NCBI GenBank assembly: GCA_019636795.1
Contig: JAHBWW010000001.1
Coordinates: 248,001-312,000, forward strand
Direction: 5' to 3'
DNA: 64,000 nt
Source of the DNA: Phycisphaeraceae bacterium
Lineage (GTDB): Bacteria; Planctomycetota; Phycisphaerae; Phycisphaerales; UBA1924
Positions 17,767 to 30,131 of this stretch are shown in pieces; the stretch's first letter is position 1; each line of letters opens with the position of its first letter. Position numbers and translations under genes: made by a program. The notes beneath the pieces are model-generated. The model did not search any database. It saw only the letters and a list, made by a program, of their open reading frames with translations, and had not been told where the DNA came from.

Positions 17767-20700
17767 ATGAGCACGATTGATCAATGTCCATCGACGCGTG
17801 GCAAGATTCTTCCCGCGACCGAGCCGCAAACCCCCACCGGGATGCGGCACTGGCGCAGTGTTGAGGAATTCTCGCAGACTCCGGAGTTCCGTGAGTTTGT
17901 TGAAAGGGAGTTTCCGTCGGGCGCGAGCGAGATGCTCGAAGCGTCGCGGCGGACGTTTGTCAAGCTGATGGGTGCGAGCCTGGCTCTGGCAGGTGCTGCG
18001 ACGATCCCGGGCTGCCGTCGCACAGATCGACGGGTCATGCCGTACTCAAGGGATGTGCCCGAAGACATCATTCCCGGGCGTCCTTTGTACTACGCCACCG
18101 CGATGACACTGCCGGGCGGCGGGGCTGAAGGGTTGCTGGTCGAGACCCACACGGGCAGGCCGACGCACATCGAGGGCAACCCGCTGCACCCGATCAATCA
18201 GGGTGCGAGTTCGATCTGGAGCGTTGCCGAGATCCTGAATCTGTATGACCCCGATCGACTGAAGTTCCCGGTTTATCACAACCCTTCTCGCGGCAAGTTG
18301 GTTGCGACGTGGGACGATTTCAAGGCTTTTGCCGAGCGGCATTTCAAGCAGTTCGACGAAGTTCGGGGCCAGGGTCTCGTGTTTGTCGTTGAAAAGAAGT
18401 CCAGTCCTACCCGCGACGCCATGCGCGACCGTGTGCTGGCACGCTGGCCGGAGGCAAAGTGGGTTGCATGGAATCCGGTCGAGACGCGTGGCGAGATCGA
18501 AGGCAGCCGCATCGCAACAGGCAGCCCGCGCCGCCTGCGTTATGACTTGAGCAAGGCCAATGTGGTGTTGTCGCTTGATTCGAATTTCATGGCTGAAGGG
18601 CCGGATTCGATCCGCAATGCTCGAGCGTTCGCTGCGACGCGGCGGGTCAAGACCGCCAACGACGCGATGAGTCGCTTGTACGTTGCCGAGTCTTCACCGA
18701 CAGCAACGGGTTCGTTGGCCGACCACCGCTTCCGCCTCTCGCCATCACAGATCACAGCCTTGGCGGTCGCTGTGGCGCAGCGCATGATTGCCAAGGCGGG
18801 GCCAGCGGGTGCGGGCGAGCTCCAGTCGCTCCTCGCCGGCCGTGGGGCTGCCGAAACCATTGGCACCATCCCCGCCAAGCATGTCGAAGAAATAGTCGAT
18901 GACTTGCTGACGCACCGCGCCGGCAAGGCGGTCGTGATTGCAGGTCCGTCGCAACCACCAGCCGTGCATGCACTGGTGTTGGCAATGAATGCTGCACTCA
19001 ACAGCCTTGGCACGATCGTCACGCACGATGCGATGAGCTCCGAACTGGCGTCGGACTCCGGTGCAGCAATAACTGAACTGAGCCAGAGCATGGGTCGCGG
19101 CGAAGTCAAGACCCTTGTCTGCATTGGCACCAATCCGGTCTACGACGCGCCGGCCGGTCTGGGATTTGCAGAAAAATTCTCGCACATCGAGACCACAGTC
19201 TGCTGGAGCGTTGGCAATACGGAGACCGCAGACGCCTCGACCTGGGCGCTCAATGGCACGCACTTCCTCGAGTCGTGGGGCGACACCGAAGCGTGGGACG
19301 GCACGCTCGCTGCAACGCAGCCGATGATCTCGCCGCTTTACGACCCTGCATTGAGCGAGATCGAACTGCTGGCGCTGCTGGCGGGCGAACAAAGCCCCGA
19401 TGGCTACACGTTGGTCACGCAGACGTGGGCTGAGCGTATGTCGTTGGATCGCGACTCCAAAGCCTTTGAAAAACTCTGGCGGCGTGTGCTGCACGACGGC
19501 ATGATGCCCGCTCCTGCGAGCCGAGGCCAGCAGCCTGCGGTCAACTTCGGCGCCATCGCTGGCGCAGTCCGCACTCTGGGCAGCACGAGCGACCCGACGC
19601 CCGATGCGCTCGAAGTCGTCTTTACAACCGGAAACACATGGGACGGCCGACACGCCAACAACGGCTGGTTGCAGGAACTGCCCGACGTCGCATCGAAGGT
19701 CGTATGGCAGAATCCGGCCTACGTCAGTCCCGCAACAGCCAAGGCACTTGGGCTCGAACCCAAGGGTGGCATAGACCCCTACACCAAGCAGCAAATCCCG
19801 CAGGCACGCGTAGGTGTCCTGACCATTGATCAGCGGCGTATGGAACTGCCCGTCTGGATTCTCCCTGGCATGCCCGACAACACCGTGCGCGTGGTGTTGG
19901 GCTATGGCCGAACGGTTTGCGGGCATGTCGGCACGGGTGTCGGCTCGAACACATATGCAGTGCGCGGCGCGGGCACGGGTTCGGCGCGCGGTGCGACTCT
20001 GACCAGCGGTTCGGGCTGGGCAGACATGGCGAGCACACAGAACCATTGGTCGATGGAAAGCCGCACCAGCATCGTGCGGGCCGCAGACAAGAAGTATTGG
20101 GACAAGCACGCTGGCAAAGGACCCAAGAGAAACCCCGATGCGATCTACGGCGAGAAGGTCGCTGTGGACGAACTGAGTCTGGCGGAGAAACTTGGTGAAC
20201 TGAGCCACACTCCTCCAAACCGCTCGATCTACAACAACCCGCTCAACGCGTCACCGATGGAGCCGGCCCATGGTTCGGTCTACAGCCAGAACCCGCAGTG
20301 GGGGATGTCGATCGACCTCGCGAGCTGCACAGGTTGTGGCGTGTGCACAATCGCATGCCAGAGCGAGAACAACATCCCGATCGTGGGCGAGCGCGAAGTC
20401 GCCAAGGGTCGCGAGATGCACTGGATCCGCGTCGATCGGTATTTCACGGGCGACGATCTGAACAACCCCGAAAACGTGTTCATGCAGCCGGTGGCGTGTG
20501 TGCATTGCGAAAATGCACCGTGCGAGACAGTGTGCCCTGTCAATGCCACCGTACACGGGCCCGAAGGCACCAACAACATGGCCTACAACCGGTGCATCGG
20601 CACGCGGTACTGCGCCAACAACTGCCCATACAAAGTGCGCCGTTTCAACTTCTTCGATTACTCGCAGGTTCGCCATCAGGGCGGGCTTGACCCGAAGTAT

Positions 20701-21282
20701 GTCGGCAAGAGGACCGCCCAAGGCAGCGACAAGAGTCTTGATTTCAACCAGAACCTCATCCCGCCGCGTCTCCGCGCCAAGGTCGATGAAATCGCCAAGA
20801 TGCAGCGCAACCCGAACGTCACGGTCCGTTCCCGTGGCGTGATGGAAAAGTGCACCTACTGCATCCAGCGCGTCAATCGCGCCCGGCAGGAAGTCAAGGT
20901 CCGCAAGATCTGGACCGAGCCCGATCAGATCGGCCCGATCCCCGACGGGTTCTTCAAAACCGCGTGCCAGGCCGCGTGTCCGACAGAGTCGATCGTCTTT
21001 GGCGATATTCTCGACCCGAAGGCCAAGGTCGTCGAAGAGCGCAACTCGCAGCGGTCGTACATGCTGCTCGGGTATATCAACACGCGGCCTCGCACGACCT
21101 ACGCGATGCGCATTCGCAATCCCAACGCGAACATCGCAACCTATGACCACCACGATCCATTCGATCATGGCGGGGGGCATCACGCCTCGACGACGTTCAT
21201 CGATCAGAACAGGAAATCCCGTGAAACCGGATACGCGCTGAGCTTGCGCGTGCTGGACGGATCTGCTGGAGTTCACGCATGA
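17767..21282 (+). CDS. actB: Alternative complex III subunit ActB, molybdopterin-oxidoreductase-like plus Fe-S domain
   Basis: The 1171-residue protein fuses two parts. The N-terminal part (to about residue 840) resembles molybdopterin oxidoreductases but in ACIII carries no molybdenum cofactor. A twin-arginine signal, [20 protein letters not shown], lies after about 60 residues of cytoplasmic leader. The C-terminal ferredoxin-like part has four cysteine groups: [35 protein letters not shown], and CTYC with CQAAC, expected to bind three [4Fe-4S] and one [3Fe-4S] clusters. It passes electrons from quinol to ActA. ATG 17767 has GGAG 12 bases upstream. It is followed with a 4-bp overlap by actC. 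Confidence 0.93.
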   Translation: MSTIDQCPSTRGKILPATEPQTPTGMRHWRSVEEFSQTPEFREFVEREFPSGASEMLEASRRTFVKLMGASLALAGAATIPGCRRTDRRVMPYSRDVPEDIIPGRPLYYATAMTLPGGGAEGLLVETHTGRPTHIEGNPLHPINQGASSIWSVAEILNLYDPDRLKFPVYHNPSRGKLVATWDDFKAFAERHFKQFDEVRGQGLVFVVEKKSSPTRDAMRDRVLARWPEAKWVAWNPVETRGEIEGSRIATGSPRRLRYDLSKANVVLSLDSNFMAEGPDSIRNARAFAATRRVKTANDAMSRLYVAESSPTATGSLADHRFRLSPSQITALAVAVAQRMIAKAGPAGAGELQSLLAGRGAAETIGTIPAKHVEEIVDDLLTHRAGKAVVIAGPSQPPAVHALVLAMNAALNSLGTIVTHDAMSSELASDSGAAITELSQSMGRGEVKTLVCIGTNPVYDAPAGLGFAEKFSHIETTVCWSVGNTETADASTWALNGTHFLESWGDTEAWDGTLAATQPMISPLYDPALSEIELLALLAGEQSPDGYTLVTQTWAERMSLDRDSKAFEKLWRRVLHDGMMPAPASRGQQPAVNFGAIAGAVRTLGSTSDPTPDALEVVFTTGNTWDGRHANNGWLQELPDVASKVVWQNPAYVSPATAKALGLEPKGGIDPYTKQQIPQARVGVLTIDQRRMELPVWILPGMPDNTVRVVLGYGRTVCGHVGTGVGSNTYAVRGAGTGSARGATLTSGSGWADMASTQNHWSMESRTSIVRAADKKYWDKHAGKGPKRNPDAIYGEKVAVDELSLAEKLGELSHTPPNRSIYNNPLNASPMEPAHGSVYSQNPQWGMSIDLASCTGCGVCTIACQSENNIPIVGEREVAKGREMHWIRVDRYFTGDDLNNPENVFMQPVACVHCENAPCETVCPVNATVHGPEGTNNMAYNRCIGTRYCANNCPYKVRRFNFFDYSQVRHQGGLDPKYVGKRTAQGSDKSLDFNQNLIPPRLRAKVDEIAKMQRNPNVTVRSRGVMEKCTYCIQRVNRARQEVKVRKIWTEPDQIGPIPDGFFKTACQAACPTESIVFGDILDPKAKVVEERNSQRSYMLLGYINTRPRTTYAMRIRNPNANIATYDHHDPFDHGGGHHASTTFIDQNRKSRETGYALSLRVLDGSAGVHA

Positions 21283-22847
21283 TGGGGAAGGAACCCGACC
21301 AGATCAATGCCCAGCGACTCGCAGGGCAAGCCGCTGTGCTCGATCTGCCGCGCGGCGATGGCACACTGATCGAAGACCCGGCCGTCACAGCTCCCCTCGT
21401 TCTCAACGAGCGAGGGTTCTCCGATGTGACCGAAACGGTGTGCGGCTACGCAGAAAAGTCAGCACCACTCTGGTGGTATGCGACGATCACCGTCAGCAGT
21501 CTGGCAGCACTGATGGCCGCGATCATGATCCCGTATCTGATCATCACCGGGGTCGGGGTGTGGGGGTTGAACAATCAGGTCGACTGGGCCTGGGACATCA
21601 CGAACTTCGTGTTCTGGATCGGTATCGGCCACGCCGGAACGCTCATCTCTGCCATTCTCTGCCTTCTGAAGCAGAAGTGGCGCACAGCGGTGAATCGCTC
21701 TGCCGAAGCCATGACGATCTTTGCTGTGATTTGCGCCGGGATCTTCCCGGGCATTCACGTCGGTCGCGTGTGGTTCGCGTGGATGCTGTTTCCGATTCCT
21801 AACTACAACTGGATCTGGCCGAACTTCCGCAGCCCGCTGCTCTGGGACGTGTTTGCGGTTTCGACATACGCCACGGTCTCAGCCTTGTTCTGGTACATGG
21901 GCATGATCCCCGACCTTGCAACGCTTCGCGATCGGGCGATGGCCCGGTTGCACAGCGGACGGCGCATGCCTTGCCTCGTGCTGCTCCCTACCGGCAAGAC
22001 CATCGAAATCAAGTGGATCAATGTCGACAAGATCCGCGCGTTCGTCTATGGCTTGCTCAGCGTCGGATGGCGATTCAGCAGCCGCCACTGGCACCGCTAT
22101 GAAGCGGCGTATCTGATTCTCGCCGGCATCTCAACCCCGCTCGTGCTGTCCGTGCACTCGATCGTGTCGTTCGACTTCGCCACATCGGTTGTCCCCGGAT
22201 GGCACACCACGATCTTCCCACCATACTTCGTCGCGGGCGCCATCTTCGGCGGCTTTGCGATGGTGCTTCTGTTGCTCATTCCGCTGCGGGCTGTGCTGCC
22301 AAACTTCCACGAACTGCTCACACTCCGCCATCTCGAAAACATGGCCAAGATCATTCTGGTCACCGGCATGATGGTGGGCTTTGCCTACGGCATGGAGTTC
22401 TTCATCGCGTGGTATGGCGCCAATGAGTTCGAGTGGTCGGTGTTCATCAACAATCGCGCTCACCCGGGCAAGGCACCGTACTGGTGGGCGTACTGGACCA
22501 TGATCTCCTGCAACGTCCTGAGCCCGCAGTTGTTCTGGTTCCGATCGATGCGACAGAACCCCATGGTCATCTGGCTTGTATCGCTGGCCGTGACCATCGG
22601 CATGTGGTTCGAGCGGTTCGTCATCATCGTGACGTCGCTCCACCGTGCGTGGCTCCCTGGCGAATGGCACATGTTCTGGCCCACATGGGTCGACATCCTT
22701 ACGTTCGTCGGTTCGTGCGGGATCTTCCTGACACTGTTTATGTTGTTCGCGAAGTTCCTGCCAATGTTCGCGATGGCGGAAGTCAAAGCCGTGCTACCCC
22801 AGGCGAATCCGCACACCCATGGCAATGGTCACGAGGGAGGGCACTGA
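21279..22847 (+). CDS. actC: Alternative complex III subunit ActC, NrfD/PsrC-like membrane protein
   Basis: The 522-residue integral membrane protein has about ten helices, of the NrfD/PsrC type. It forms one of the quinone-binding membrane subunits of ACIII and sits under ActB. Family-like stretches include [39 protein letters not shown] and [14 protein letters not shown]-like [19 protein letters not shown]. The C-terminus is His-rich ([12 protein letters not shown]). The start ATG overlaps the actB stop in an ATGA quartet, indicating translational coupling. ActF, four genes on, is its paralogue. Confidence 0.93.
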   Translation: MMGKEPDQINAQRLAGQAAVLDLPRGDGTLIEDPAVTAPLVLNERGFSDVTETVCGYAEKSAPLWWYATITVSSLAALMAAIMIPYLIITGVGVWGLNNQVDWAWDITNFVFWIGIGHAGTLISAILCLLKQKWRTAVNRSAEAMTIFAVICAGIFPGIHVGRVWFAWMLFPIPNYNWIWPNFRSPLLWDVFAVSTYATVSALFWYMGMIPDLATLRDRAMARLHSGRRMPCLVLLPTGKTIEIKWINVDKIRAFVYGLLSVGWRFSSRHWHRYEAAYLILAGISTPLVLSVHSIVSFDFATSVVPGWHTTIFPPYFVAGAIFGGFAMVLLLLIPLRAVLPNFHELLTLRHLENMAKIILVTGMMVGFAYGMEFFIAWYGANEFEWSVFINNRAHPGKAPYWWAYWTMISCNVLSPQLFWFRSMRQNPMVIWLVSLAVTIGMWFERFVIIVTSLHRAWLPGEWHMFWPTWVDILTFVGSCGIFLTLFMLFAKFLPMFAMAEVKAVLPQANPHTHGNGHEGGH

Positions 22848-22850
22848 CCG

Positions 22851-23498
22851 ATGGCGCGAGCAGAACAAAAAGTTGGTTCTTGGGCGCGTGACGTGGCTAT
22901 GGCGTTGGGGACGTACATCCCCGGGTTCTCCCGCCCGCCGGCGCGGTTCGTGACCGAAGACCGCAAGCCGGTTCATGGCATCGTTGCAGAGTTCGACACA
23001 CCTGCCGACGTCTATCACGCAGCCGAGAAAGTCCGCGATGCGGGGTTTCGGCGGTGGGATGTGTACACGCCGTTCCCGATTCACGGAATCGAAGAGGCGA
23101 TGGGCTTCAAGCGCACCGCATTGCCGCTGCTCGTCGCTGCCATCGGGTTTAGCGGCGCGGGCCTCGGCCTTCTGTTCCAGTATTGGGTGACCAAGACCGA
23201 CTATCCAATGGTTGTGCAGGGCAAGCCCTTTGGCTCATGGGAGTCCTTTGTGCCAATCATGTTCGAGCTCGGCGTGCTGCCCTCGGCCTTCGCCGCGCTC
23301 TTCGGCATGCTGATGCTCAATGGCCTGCCCCGATTCCATCACCCGCTGCTCTCGAGGCCGAGTTTCTGGCGAGCCAGCGATGATCGCTTCTACATCTGCA
23401 TCGAGGCCGAGGACAAACAGTTCCACCCCGATCGCGTCAGAAAGTTGCTCGAAGATTCAGGCGGCAAGAACATCGACCTGGTGGAGGATGACGCGTGA
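22851..23498 (+). CDS. actD: Alternative complex III subunit ActD (DUF3341)
   Basis: The 215-residue protein belongs to DUF3341, the ActD subunit. The N-terminal soluble part has HGIVAEFDTPADVYHAAEKVRDAGFRRWDVYTPFPIHGIEEAMG, followed by two membrane helices (LLVAAIGFSGAGLGLLFQYW and FVPIMFELGVLPSAFAALFGM). The tail contains FYICIEAEDKQF and KLLEDSGGKNIDLVEDD. ActD is bound at the cytoplasmic face of the membrane arm; no cofactor is known. It begins 3 bp after actC and overlaps actE by 4 bp. Confidence 0.92.
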   Translation: MARAEQKVGSWARDVAMALGTYIPGFSRPPARFVTEDRKPVHGIVAEFDTPADVYHAAEKVRDAGFRRWDVYTPFPIHGIEEAMGFKRTALPLLVAAIGFSGAGLGLLFQYWVTKTDYPMVVQGKPFGSWESFVPIMFELGVLPSAFAALFGMLMLNGLPRFHHPLLSRPSFWRASDDRFYICIEAEDKQFHPDRVRKLLEDSGGKNIDLVEDDA

Positions 23499-24298
23499 AC
23501 AAGGGCGAGGTATCAACTGTGCAGCGTGTGATCCTGCTCGCAGGCGTCGTAGCTTTGGCAACCAGTCTGGGTGGCTGTCGCAGCGATCGATTCGAAAACC
23601 CACCGCGCGAGTTCTTCCCGGACATGGACCACCAGCCGCGATACGTGCCGCAGGCCGACTCGTCGTTCTTCGAGGATGGATCGTCAGCGCGCGTGCCAGA
23701 CCCGAACGTAGTGGCTTTCGGACGTGCGAGTTTCGACCCTCGCCTTCATGGCGATGCTCCGTGGTCGAGGTCGTTCATGGTCGAGCGAGCGGGTTTCATT
23801 GCCGAAGATGATGCGGTCTATCGTGGCCGCGCGGCCGACGATTCATACATCGACTACATCCCCGTCCCGGTGACGCTCGAGCGCATCCGCCGCGGACAGG
23901 AGAGGTACAACATCTTCTGTGCCGCGTGTCACGGGTACGAAGGCGACGGCAAAGGAATGGTCGCAGATTACTTCATTGCTCCCCCCGTGAGCCTTCATCT
24001 CGATCTTTACACCGATCCTGCGCAACGCACCTCGTTCGACGGGTACTTCTACGAAGTCATTCGACAGGGCGTACGCAACATGCCTGGTTATGGCTATTCC
24101 ATTGACGCACAGGACACCTGGAACATCATTATGTACGTCAGGGCGCTTCAGGAAGCCCGCAAGGGATCCGTCGATGATCTTCCCGCGGGCACTCGCGACA
24201 TACTCCTGCAGTCAAGGCCCCCAGCCCCAGTCGAGCCGGAAACTTCTGTTGAGCCAGAAGCCCCATCCGCACAAACCAACGGGGAGGTCGGGCAATGA
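23495..24298 (+). CDS. actE: Alternative complex III subunit ActE, monoheme cytochrome c lipoprotein
   Basis: The 267-residue protein has a lipoprotein signal (VVALATSLGGC) and one heme c site, CAACHGYEGDGKG, with NMPGYGY as the likely distal Met region. Its fold is that of a class I cytochrome c. ActE hands electrons from ActA to the downstream acceptor, here probably the cytochrome c domain of caa3 subunit II. The GTG start overlaps the actD stop (GTGA). The C-terminal 30 residues are rich in Pro, Glu and Val and look unstructured. Confidence 0.92.
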   Translation: MNKGEVSTVQRVILLAGVVALATSLGGCRSDRFENPPREFFPDMDHQPRYVPQADSSFFEDGSSARVPDPNVVAFGRASFDPRLHGDAPWSRSFMVERAGFIAEDDAVYRGRAADDSYIDYIPVPVTLERIRRGQERYNIFCAACHGYEGDGKGMVADYFIAPPVSLHLDLYTDPAQRTSFDGYFYEVIRQGVRNMPGYGYSIDAQDTWNIIMYVRALQEARKGSVDDLPAGTRDILLQSRPPAPVEPETSVEPEAPSAQTNGEVGQ

Positions 24299-25614
24299 GT
24301 CAAGCAACGATGCACAGCAGCTCGCCCGACGGGGCCATGAGTGACGCCGCGTATCAAGATCATCTTGACCATCTCGCGCATCACCCAGCGTTGGCCGAGA
24401 GCAACGTGCGCCTCACGCAGGCCGAAGCCGCCGGAGCGCAACGCATCCTCCTCGGCATCGGCGCCGTCGGCCTCATTCTCACGATCGTCGGCGGCTTCGT
24501 CTTCGGCAGCCCCGTGCACGCGCTGGCAGCCTTTGAAGTCGGCGTGATGGCGGTCACCGCCATGGCACTCGGTGGCCTGTTCTTCACACTGATCCACCAC
24601 ATCACCAACGCCTCGTGGTCCACCACGCTTCGCAGACAATCCGAGAACCTCGCATCGATGCTCCCGATCTGCATGGCCATGGTCGCGGTCATCCTCGTGA
24701 TCGAGCTCGTCTCCGGCGGAATGTTGCTCACCTGGATCGGAATGGACCCCGAGCAGGATTACCTCCTCAAGAAAAAGAGCGGCTTCCTCAACACGCCATT
24801 CCTTATTGTCCGATTCCTTCTCTACGCCGGGCTTTGGACCTTCATGGCCCTGCGACTCCGAGGCTGGAGCGTCGAGCAGGATCAATCGGGCGATCGCTGG
24901 CTGAGCCGCCGCAGCCGATTCATGTCCGGCTGGGGCCTCCTTGTGTTCGCATTGTCGCTGGCGTTCTTCGCCTTCGACTTCCTCATGGCAATGGACTACC
25001 GCTTCTTCAGCACCATGTGGGGCGTCTACTACTTCGCAGGGTCTGCGTTCAGTTCACTCGCCTGCATCGCGCTGCTGCTGCTCTGGCTCAAGAGCAAGGG
25101 CAAGCTCGATACTCTCGTCACGCCCGAACACTTCCACGACCACGGCAAGTTCATGTTCGCCTTCACAGTCTTCTGGGGCTACATCGCATTCGGGCAGTAT
25201 TTCCTCATCTGGTACAGCAACATCCCCGAAGAAACCATGTACTTCATCGCGCGTCGCGAAGGTGGATGGATGCTCCTCGGGCAGGTGCTCATCGCTGTTC
25301 ACTTCTTCATCCCCTTCTTCCTGCTTATGTCGCGCATCCCCAAGCGCCACCCCAAAGCTCTGGCCGCCATCGCAGTCCTGCTGGTCATCGCACACGTCTT
25401 TGACATGATCTGGATCATCAAGCCCATGGTCACCGCTGGCGATCACGGTGCTGCACCTCTCGGCCCGACAAGTTGGTGGCTCGATATCGCGGGCATCCTC
25501 GGAGTCTTCGGCGTTTTCGGGTTTTTCCTCCTTCGTCGGGTCGCGTCGGTCCCGCTGGTCCCGCTAAAGGACCCCAGACTTCAACTTTCCATGGAGCACA
25601 AGAACTACGTCTGA
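24295..25614 (+). CDS. actF: Alternative complex III subunit ActF, NrfD-like membrane protein
   Basis: The 439-residue membrane protein with about ten helices is the second NrfD-like subunit of ACIII and pairs with ActC. Recognisable stretches are LFFTLIHHITNASWSTTLRRQ, TWIGMDPEQDYLLKKKSGFLN and FGQYFLIWYSNIPEETMYFI, all typical of ActF. The N-terminus is His-rich (DHLDHLAHHP). The start overlaps the actE stop in ATGA. About 150 bp without a gene separate it from the next ORF, so a transcript boundary or internal promoter is possible there, though no good consensus was found. Confidence 0.92.
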   Translation: MSQATMHSSSPDGAMSDAAYQDHLDHLAHHPALAESNVRLTQAEAAGAQRILLGIGAVGLILTIVGGFVFGSPVHALAAFEVGVMAVTAMALGGLFFTLIHHITNASWSTTLRRQSENLASMLPICMAMVAVILVIELVSGGMLLTWIGMDPEQDYLLKKKSGFLNTPFLIVRFLLYAGLWTFMALRLRGWSVEQDQSGDRWLSRRSRFMSGWGLLVFALSLAFFAFDFLMAMDYRFFSTMWGVYYFAGSAFSSLACIALLLLWLKSKGKLDTLVTPEHFHDHGKFMFAFTVFWGYIAFGQYFLIWYSNIPEETMYFIARREGGWMLLGQVLIAVHFFIPFFLLMSRIPKRHPKALAAIAVLLVIAHVFDMIWIIKPMVTAGDHGAAPLGPTSWWLDIAGILGVFGVFGFFLLRRVASVPLVPLKDPRLQLSMEHKNYV

Positions 25615-25762
25615 TTTTCAGGAGATCTGCAAGAAGCACGAAGCCCTCAACTCGGAGAGACTGAACATCCGCAAACGACTTTGGGGCGAACTGATTCAAT
25701 GGATCACTCATTTCACCTGATTGCACACAAGGCCAGCAACTCGAATCACAGGAAGATCAACC

Positions 25763-26143
25763 ATGTCAAGCCATAATCAACACCTTGAGCACGAACCCGC
25801 CGCACCCGATTCGTGGCATCGGCATGGGCCCGAAGAGGGCGCGTGGCAGGACGAACACGGGGCGCACGCAAGCCCCAAAGCCCTTGCCATGACCTTTGTC
25901 GCGATGGTCCTCGGCGTGCTCTTCACTGTCCTGATCCTCATCGTCTTCTTCGACAACTACGCCTCGAAGTACAAAGTGGCTGTCGAAGAAACCACGATCC
26001 TCGGCGATGAAGCCCGCGAGCGCAAGCGCGCCGCTCTCGAACGCCTTCATTCCACCGACTGGGTCGACCACGACACGCTGCATTTCCCGATCGAACAAGG
26101 GATCAATCGCGTCCTCACACATCGCGGCGGAGAAGCAGGCTGA
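25763..26143 (+). CDS. Small single-helix membrane protein of unknown function in the respiratory cluster
   Basis: The protein is 126 residues. It has a His/Glu-rich N-terminal 45 residues (HNQHLEHEP, DEHGAHASP), one hydrophobic helix (LAMTFVAMVLGVLFTVLILIVFF, residues 48-70) and an outer domain of about 55 residues rich in charged helix, ending DTLHFPIEQGINRVLTHRGG. The last part, LHFPIEQGINRVL, resembles the start of small planctomycete proteins found beside SCO. No known family was recognised. It sits 2 bp before the SCO gene, so a role in oxidase assembly or in tethering ACIII to the oxidase is plausible but is inference. GGAAGA precedes the ATG. Confidence 0.6.
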   Translation: MSSHNQHLEHEPAAPDSWHRHGPEEGAWQDEHGAHASPKALAMTFVAMVLGVLFTVLILIVFFDNYASKYKVAVEETTILGDEARERKRAALERLHSTDWVDHDTLHFPIEQGINRVLTHRGGEAG

Positions 26144-26145
26144 AC

Positions 26146-27084
26146 ATGATGCACGCGCGCCCGACAACGACAAGTCACCGCCAATCGCTGCAGCGCGCAG
26201 CGATCGCGGTCGTGTCGCTTGTCCTCGTCTGCGTTGCTTCGCCTGCTCTGGCCCAGATGAACGTCAAGCCCAAGGAAATCCAGGGACTCGACCTCATTGA
26301 ACGGCTCGGCGAACGAGCCCCGCTCGAACTGACCTTCCGCGACTCTTCCAATCGCATCACGCGTCTTGGGTCATACTTCGACGTCGGTCGCCCCGTGGTT
26401 CTCGCCCTCGTCTACTACCGCTGCCCCGTCGTCTGCACGCTCATCATGCAGCGCATGGTCGAGACCTTCCGCGAGATGGACTTCACAATCGGGCAGGATT
26501 TCAATGTTGTCTACCTGAGCATCGACGACTCCGAGAATCCGACTATCGCCCGCTCGAAACAGACTGAACTCATCAGCCTCTATGGTCGGGGCAACACCGA
26601 AACCATTCAGGAAAACTGGGCATTCCTCACCGGCGACGAGACAAGCATTCAGCAGGTTGCGGATGCAGTCGGATTCGAGTTTCGTCGGCTTCCCAACGGC
26701 GAGTATTCACATCCCGTCGTCTTCATGGTGATGTCGCCCGATGGGCGAGTGATGCGCTATATGTATGGCTACGACCAGCCGCCGAGGCAGATGAAACTCG
26801 CGCTCCTCGATGCCAGCGAGGGCAAGATCGCCCGAAATCTCTTCGATCGCGTGCTGCATTTCTGCTATCAATTCGATCCAAATGCAGGCAAGTACTCGTT
26901 GCATGCCATGCAGCTCATGAGGCTCGGTGGTTTGATGACGATGGTCCTGCTGGCTGTGTTGGTCGGCGGGCTGTTTGTGTATGAGCGGAGGCGGCGTGCC
27001 TCGGCTCGACGTCAGAAGCAGGATTCGGTCGTGCTCGATGCCAACGCGCGCATCGGCACCACCGCGCTGGGGCAGGGAACATGA
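26146..27084 (+). CDS. SCO1/SenC-type copper chaperone for the CuA site
   Basis: The 312-residue protein has a thioredoxin-like SCO domain. It delivers copper to, or reduces, the CuA cysteines of oxidase subunit II. The copper motif is YYRCPVVCTLIM (CxxxC), with the third ligand His in YSHPVVFMV, as in SCO proteins. An N-terminal signal (AIAVVSLVLVCVASPALA) and, unusually, a second membrane helix near the C-terminus (LMTMVLLAVLVGGLFVY) flank the domain, followed by a basic tail. It ends with a 4-bp overlap into subunit II, the protein it is expected to serve. Confidence 0.9.
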   Translation: MMHARPTTTSHRQSLQRAAIAVVSLVLVCVASPALAQMNVKPKEIQGLDLIERLGERAPLELTFRDSSNRITRLGSYFDVGRPVVLALVYYRCPVVCTLIMQRMVETFREMDFTIGQDFNVVYLSIDDSENPTIARSKQTELISLYGRGNTETIQENWAFLTGDETSIQQVADAVGFEFRRLPNGEYSHPVVFMVMSPDGRVMRYMYGYDQPPRQMKLALLDASEGKIARNLFDRVLHFCYQFDPNAGKYSLHAMQLMRLGGLMTMVLLAVLVGGLFVYERRRRASARRQKQDSVVLDANARIGTTALGQGT

Positions 27085-28220
27085 TGCAGGACACACCGGC
27101 CGCACCGGTCGATCATCTCGAACTCTTTCGCAGCAGCGATTTGCGCATTCACAATCCTCAGGGAGGAGACTGGTTGCACCAGCTCTTCTTCCGCGGCGCT
27201 GCCCAGACTGAAGAAGCAGTACGCACCGATGGCCTGTTCATGCTCACGCTCTGGTTCAGTGTGTTCTTCTTCGTCCTCCTCATGGGGCTCATGTTCTACT
27301 GGGTCATCAAGTACCGCCGGCGCCCCGGAGTGCCCGCGCCGGTCAGCGCATCGCACAACGGTCCGCTCGAAATCTTCTGGACCGTCGTCCCTTCTTCCGG
27401 CCTCCTCGTCATCTTCCTCCTCGGCTTTCAGGGATACATGGCCAAGATTGTCGCCCCCACCAATGCGCTGACTCTCAATGTCACAGGCCTCAAGTGGGAT
27501 TGGATTATCACCTACCCCAACGGTGCGCGTTCCGGCTATTCAACAGCGCTCGGCACAAAGGACAGCGTCAAGATCTTCGTCCTGCCCGAAGATACCGACG
27601 TCAAGCTGCTCATGCAGAGTCGCGATGTCATTCACGCGTTCTGGGTTCCCGATTACCGTACCAAGATCGACCTCTATCCGAACCGGCTCACCTCATACAC
27701 CTTCCGCACGGAGAAACTGCGCGAAGGCGAAGAATACCGCGATCACTGGATCTTCTGCGCAGAGTACTGCGGCGATCAGCACTCTGAGATGTACGGCATC
27801 TTCCGCGTTGTCAGCAATAAGGTCTATAACGATGTGCTTAACGACTGGAGCACCGGCAACCTCAGCCCTGTCGAACTTGGGCAAGTCGTCTTCCGCAACA
27901 ACTGCATCTCCTGCCACTCGATCGATGGCAGCCCCAATATCGGCCCATCGTGGCTCAATGCCTATGGCTATGAACGGGCGATCTCGGGCGGGACCAGCGT
28001 GCTCATCGACGAAAACTACATCCGCGAGTCCATTCTCAACCCGCAGGCCAAAATCGTTGCCGGGTACGAAGGCAAGATCATGACCGCCTTCGCTGGCATC
28101 CTCAGCGATGACGAGATCAATGGCGTCATCGCGTACTACAAGACCCTCAGTGACAAGGGCCCAGCCCCCGAAGAAGAAGTTGAATCCGCCGACCCCGAAC
28201 CGACCGAGGACGGCCAATGA
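27081..28220 (+). CDS. coxB: caa3-type cytochrome c oxidase subunit II with fused cytochrome c
   Basis: The 379-residue subunit has two membrane helices (LWFSVFFFVLLMGLMFYWVI and the next near VPSSGLLVIFLLGF) and a cupredoxin domain. The CuA ligands are in CAEYCGDQHSEM (two Cys, His, Met) plus His in DVIHAFWVPD. A C-terminal cytochrome c domain has CISCHSIDGS and a Met in KIMTAFAGIL. This fused heme c defines the caa3 class and takes electrons straight from ACIII or a mobile cytochrome. The C-terminal tail is acidic (EEEVESADPEPTEDG). No signal peptide is clear. Its stop overlaps a 30-codon ORF. Confidence 0.94.
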   Translation: MMQDTPAAPVDHLELFRSSDLRIHNPQGGDWLHQLFFRGAAQTEEAVRTDGLFMLTLWFSVFFFVLLMGLMFYWVIKYRRRPGVPAPVSASHNGPLEIFWTVVPSSGLLVIFLLGFQGYMAKIVAPTNALTLNVTGLKWDWIITYPNGARSGYSTALGTKDSVKIFVLPEDTDVKLLMQSRDVIHAFWVPDYRTKIDLYPNRLTSYTFRTEKLREGEEYRDHWIFCAEYCGDQHSEMYGIFRVVSNKVYNDVLNDWSTGNLSPVELGQVVFRNNCISCHSIDGSPNIGPSWLNAYGYERAISGGTSVLIDENYIRESILNPQAKIVAGYEGKIMTAFAGILSDDEINGVIAYYKTLSDKGPAPEEEVESADPEPTEDGQ

Positions 28221-28305
28221 CAATCCGCTTCATCACAAGCCTTGACACCCCCCGGCAGCAGATACACGCCGCCGACGCAAGCGCAGCGTACACGAGGTTG
28301 TTCCA

Positions 28306-28309
<4 letters not shown>
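28217..28309 (+). CDS. 30-codon ORF locked between oxidase subunits II and I
   Basis: The ORF starts MTIRFITSL and ends AAYTRLFQ. Its ATG overlaps the subunit II stop in ATGA and its own stop overlaps the subunit I start in ATGA, so it exactly bridges the 85-bp gap. It has no strong hydrophobic segment and no known family. It may be a translation coupler, a tiny protein, or chance, since the GAGG that would start subunit I also lies inside it. Confidence 0.35.
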
Positions 28310-30099
<1,790 letters not shown>

Positions 30100-30131
30100 A
30101 TCCACATCACTGAGCCAAGGACCAAAGTCTC

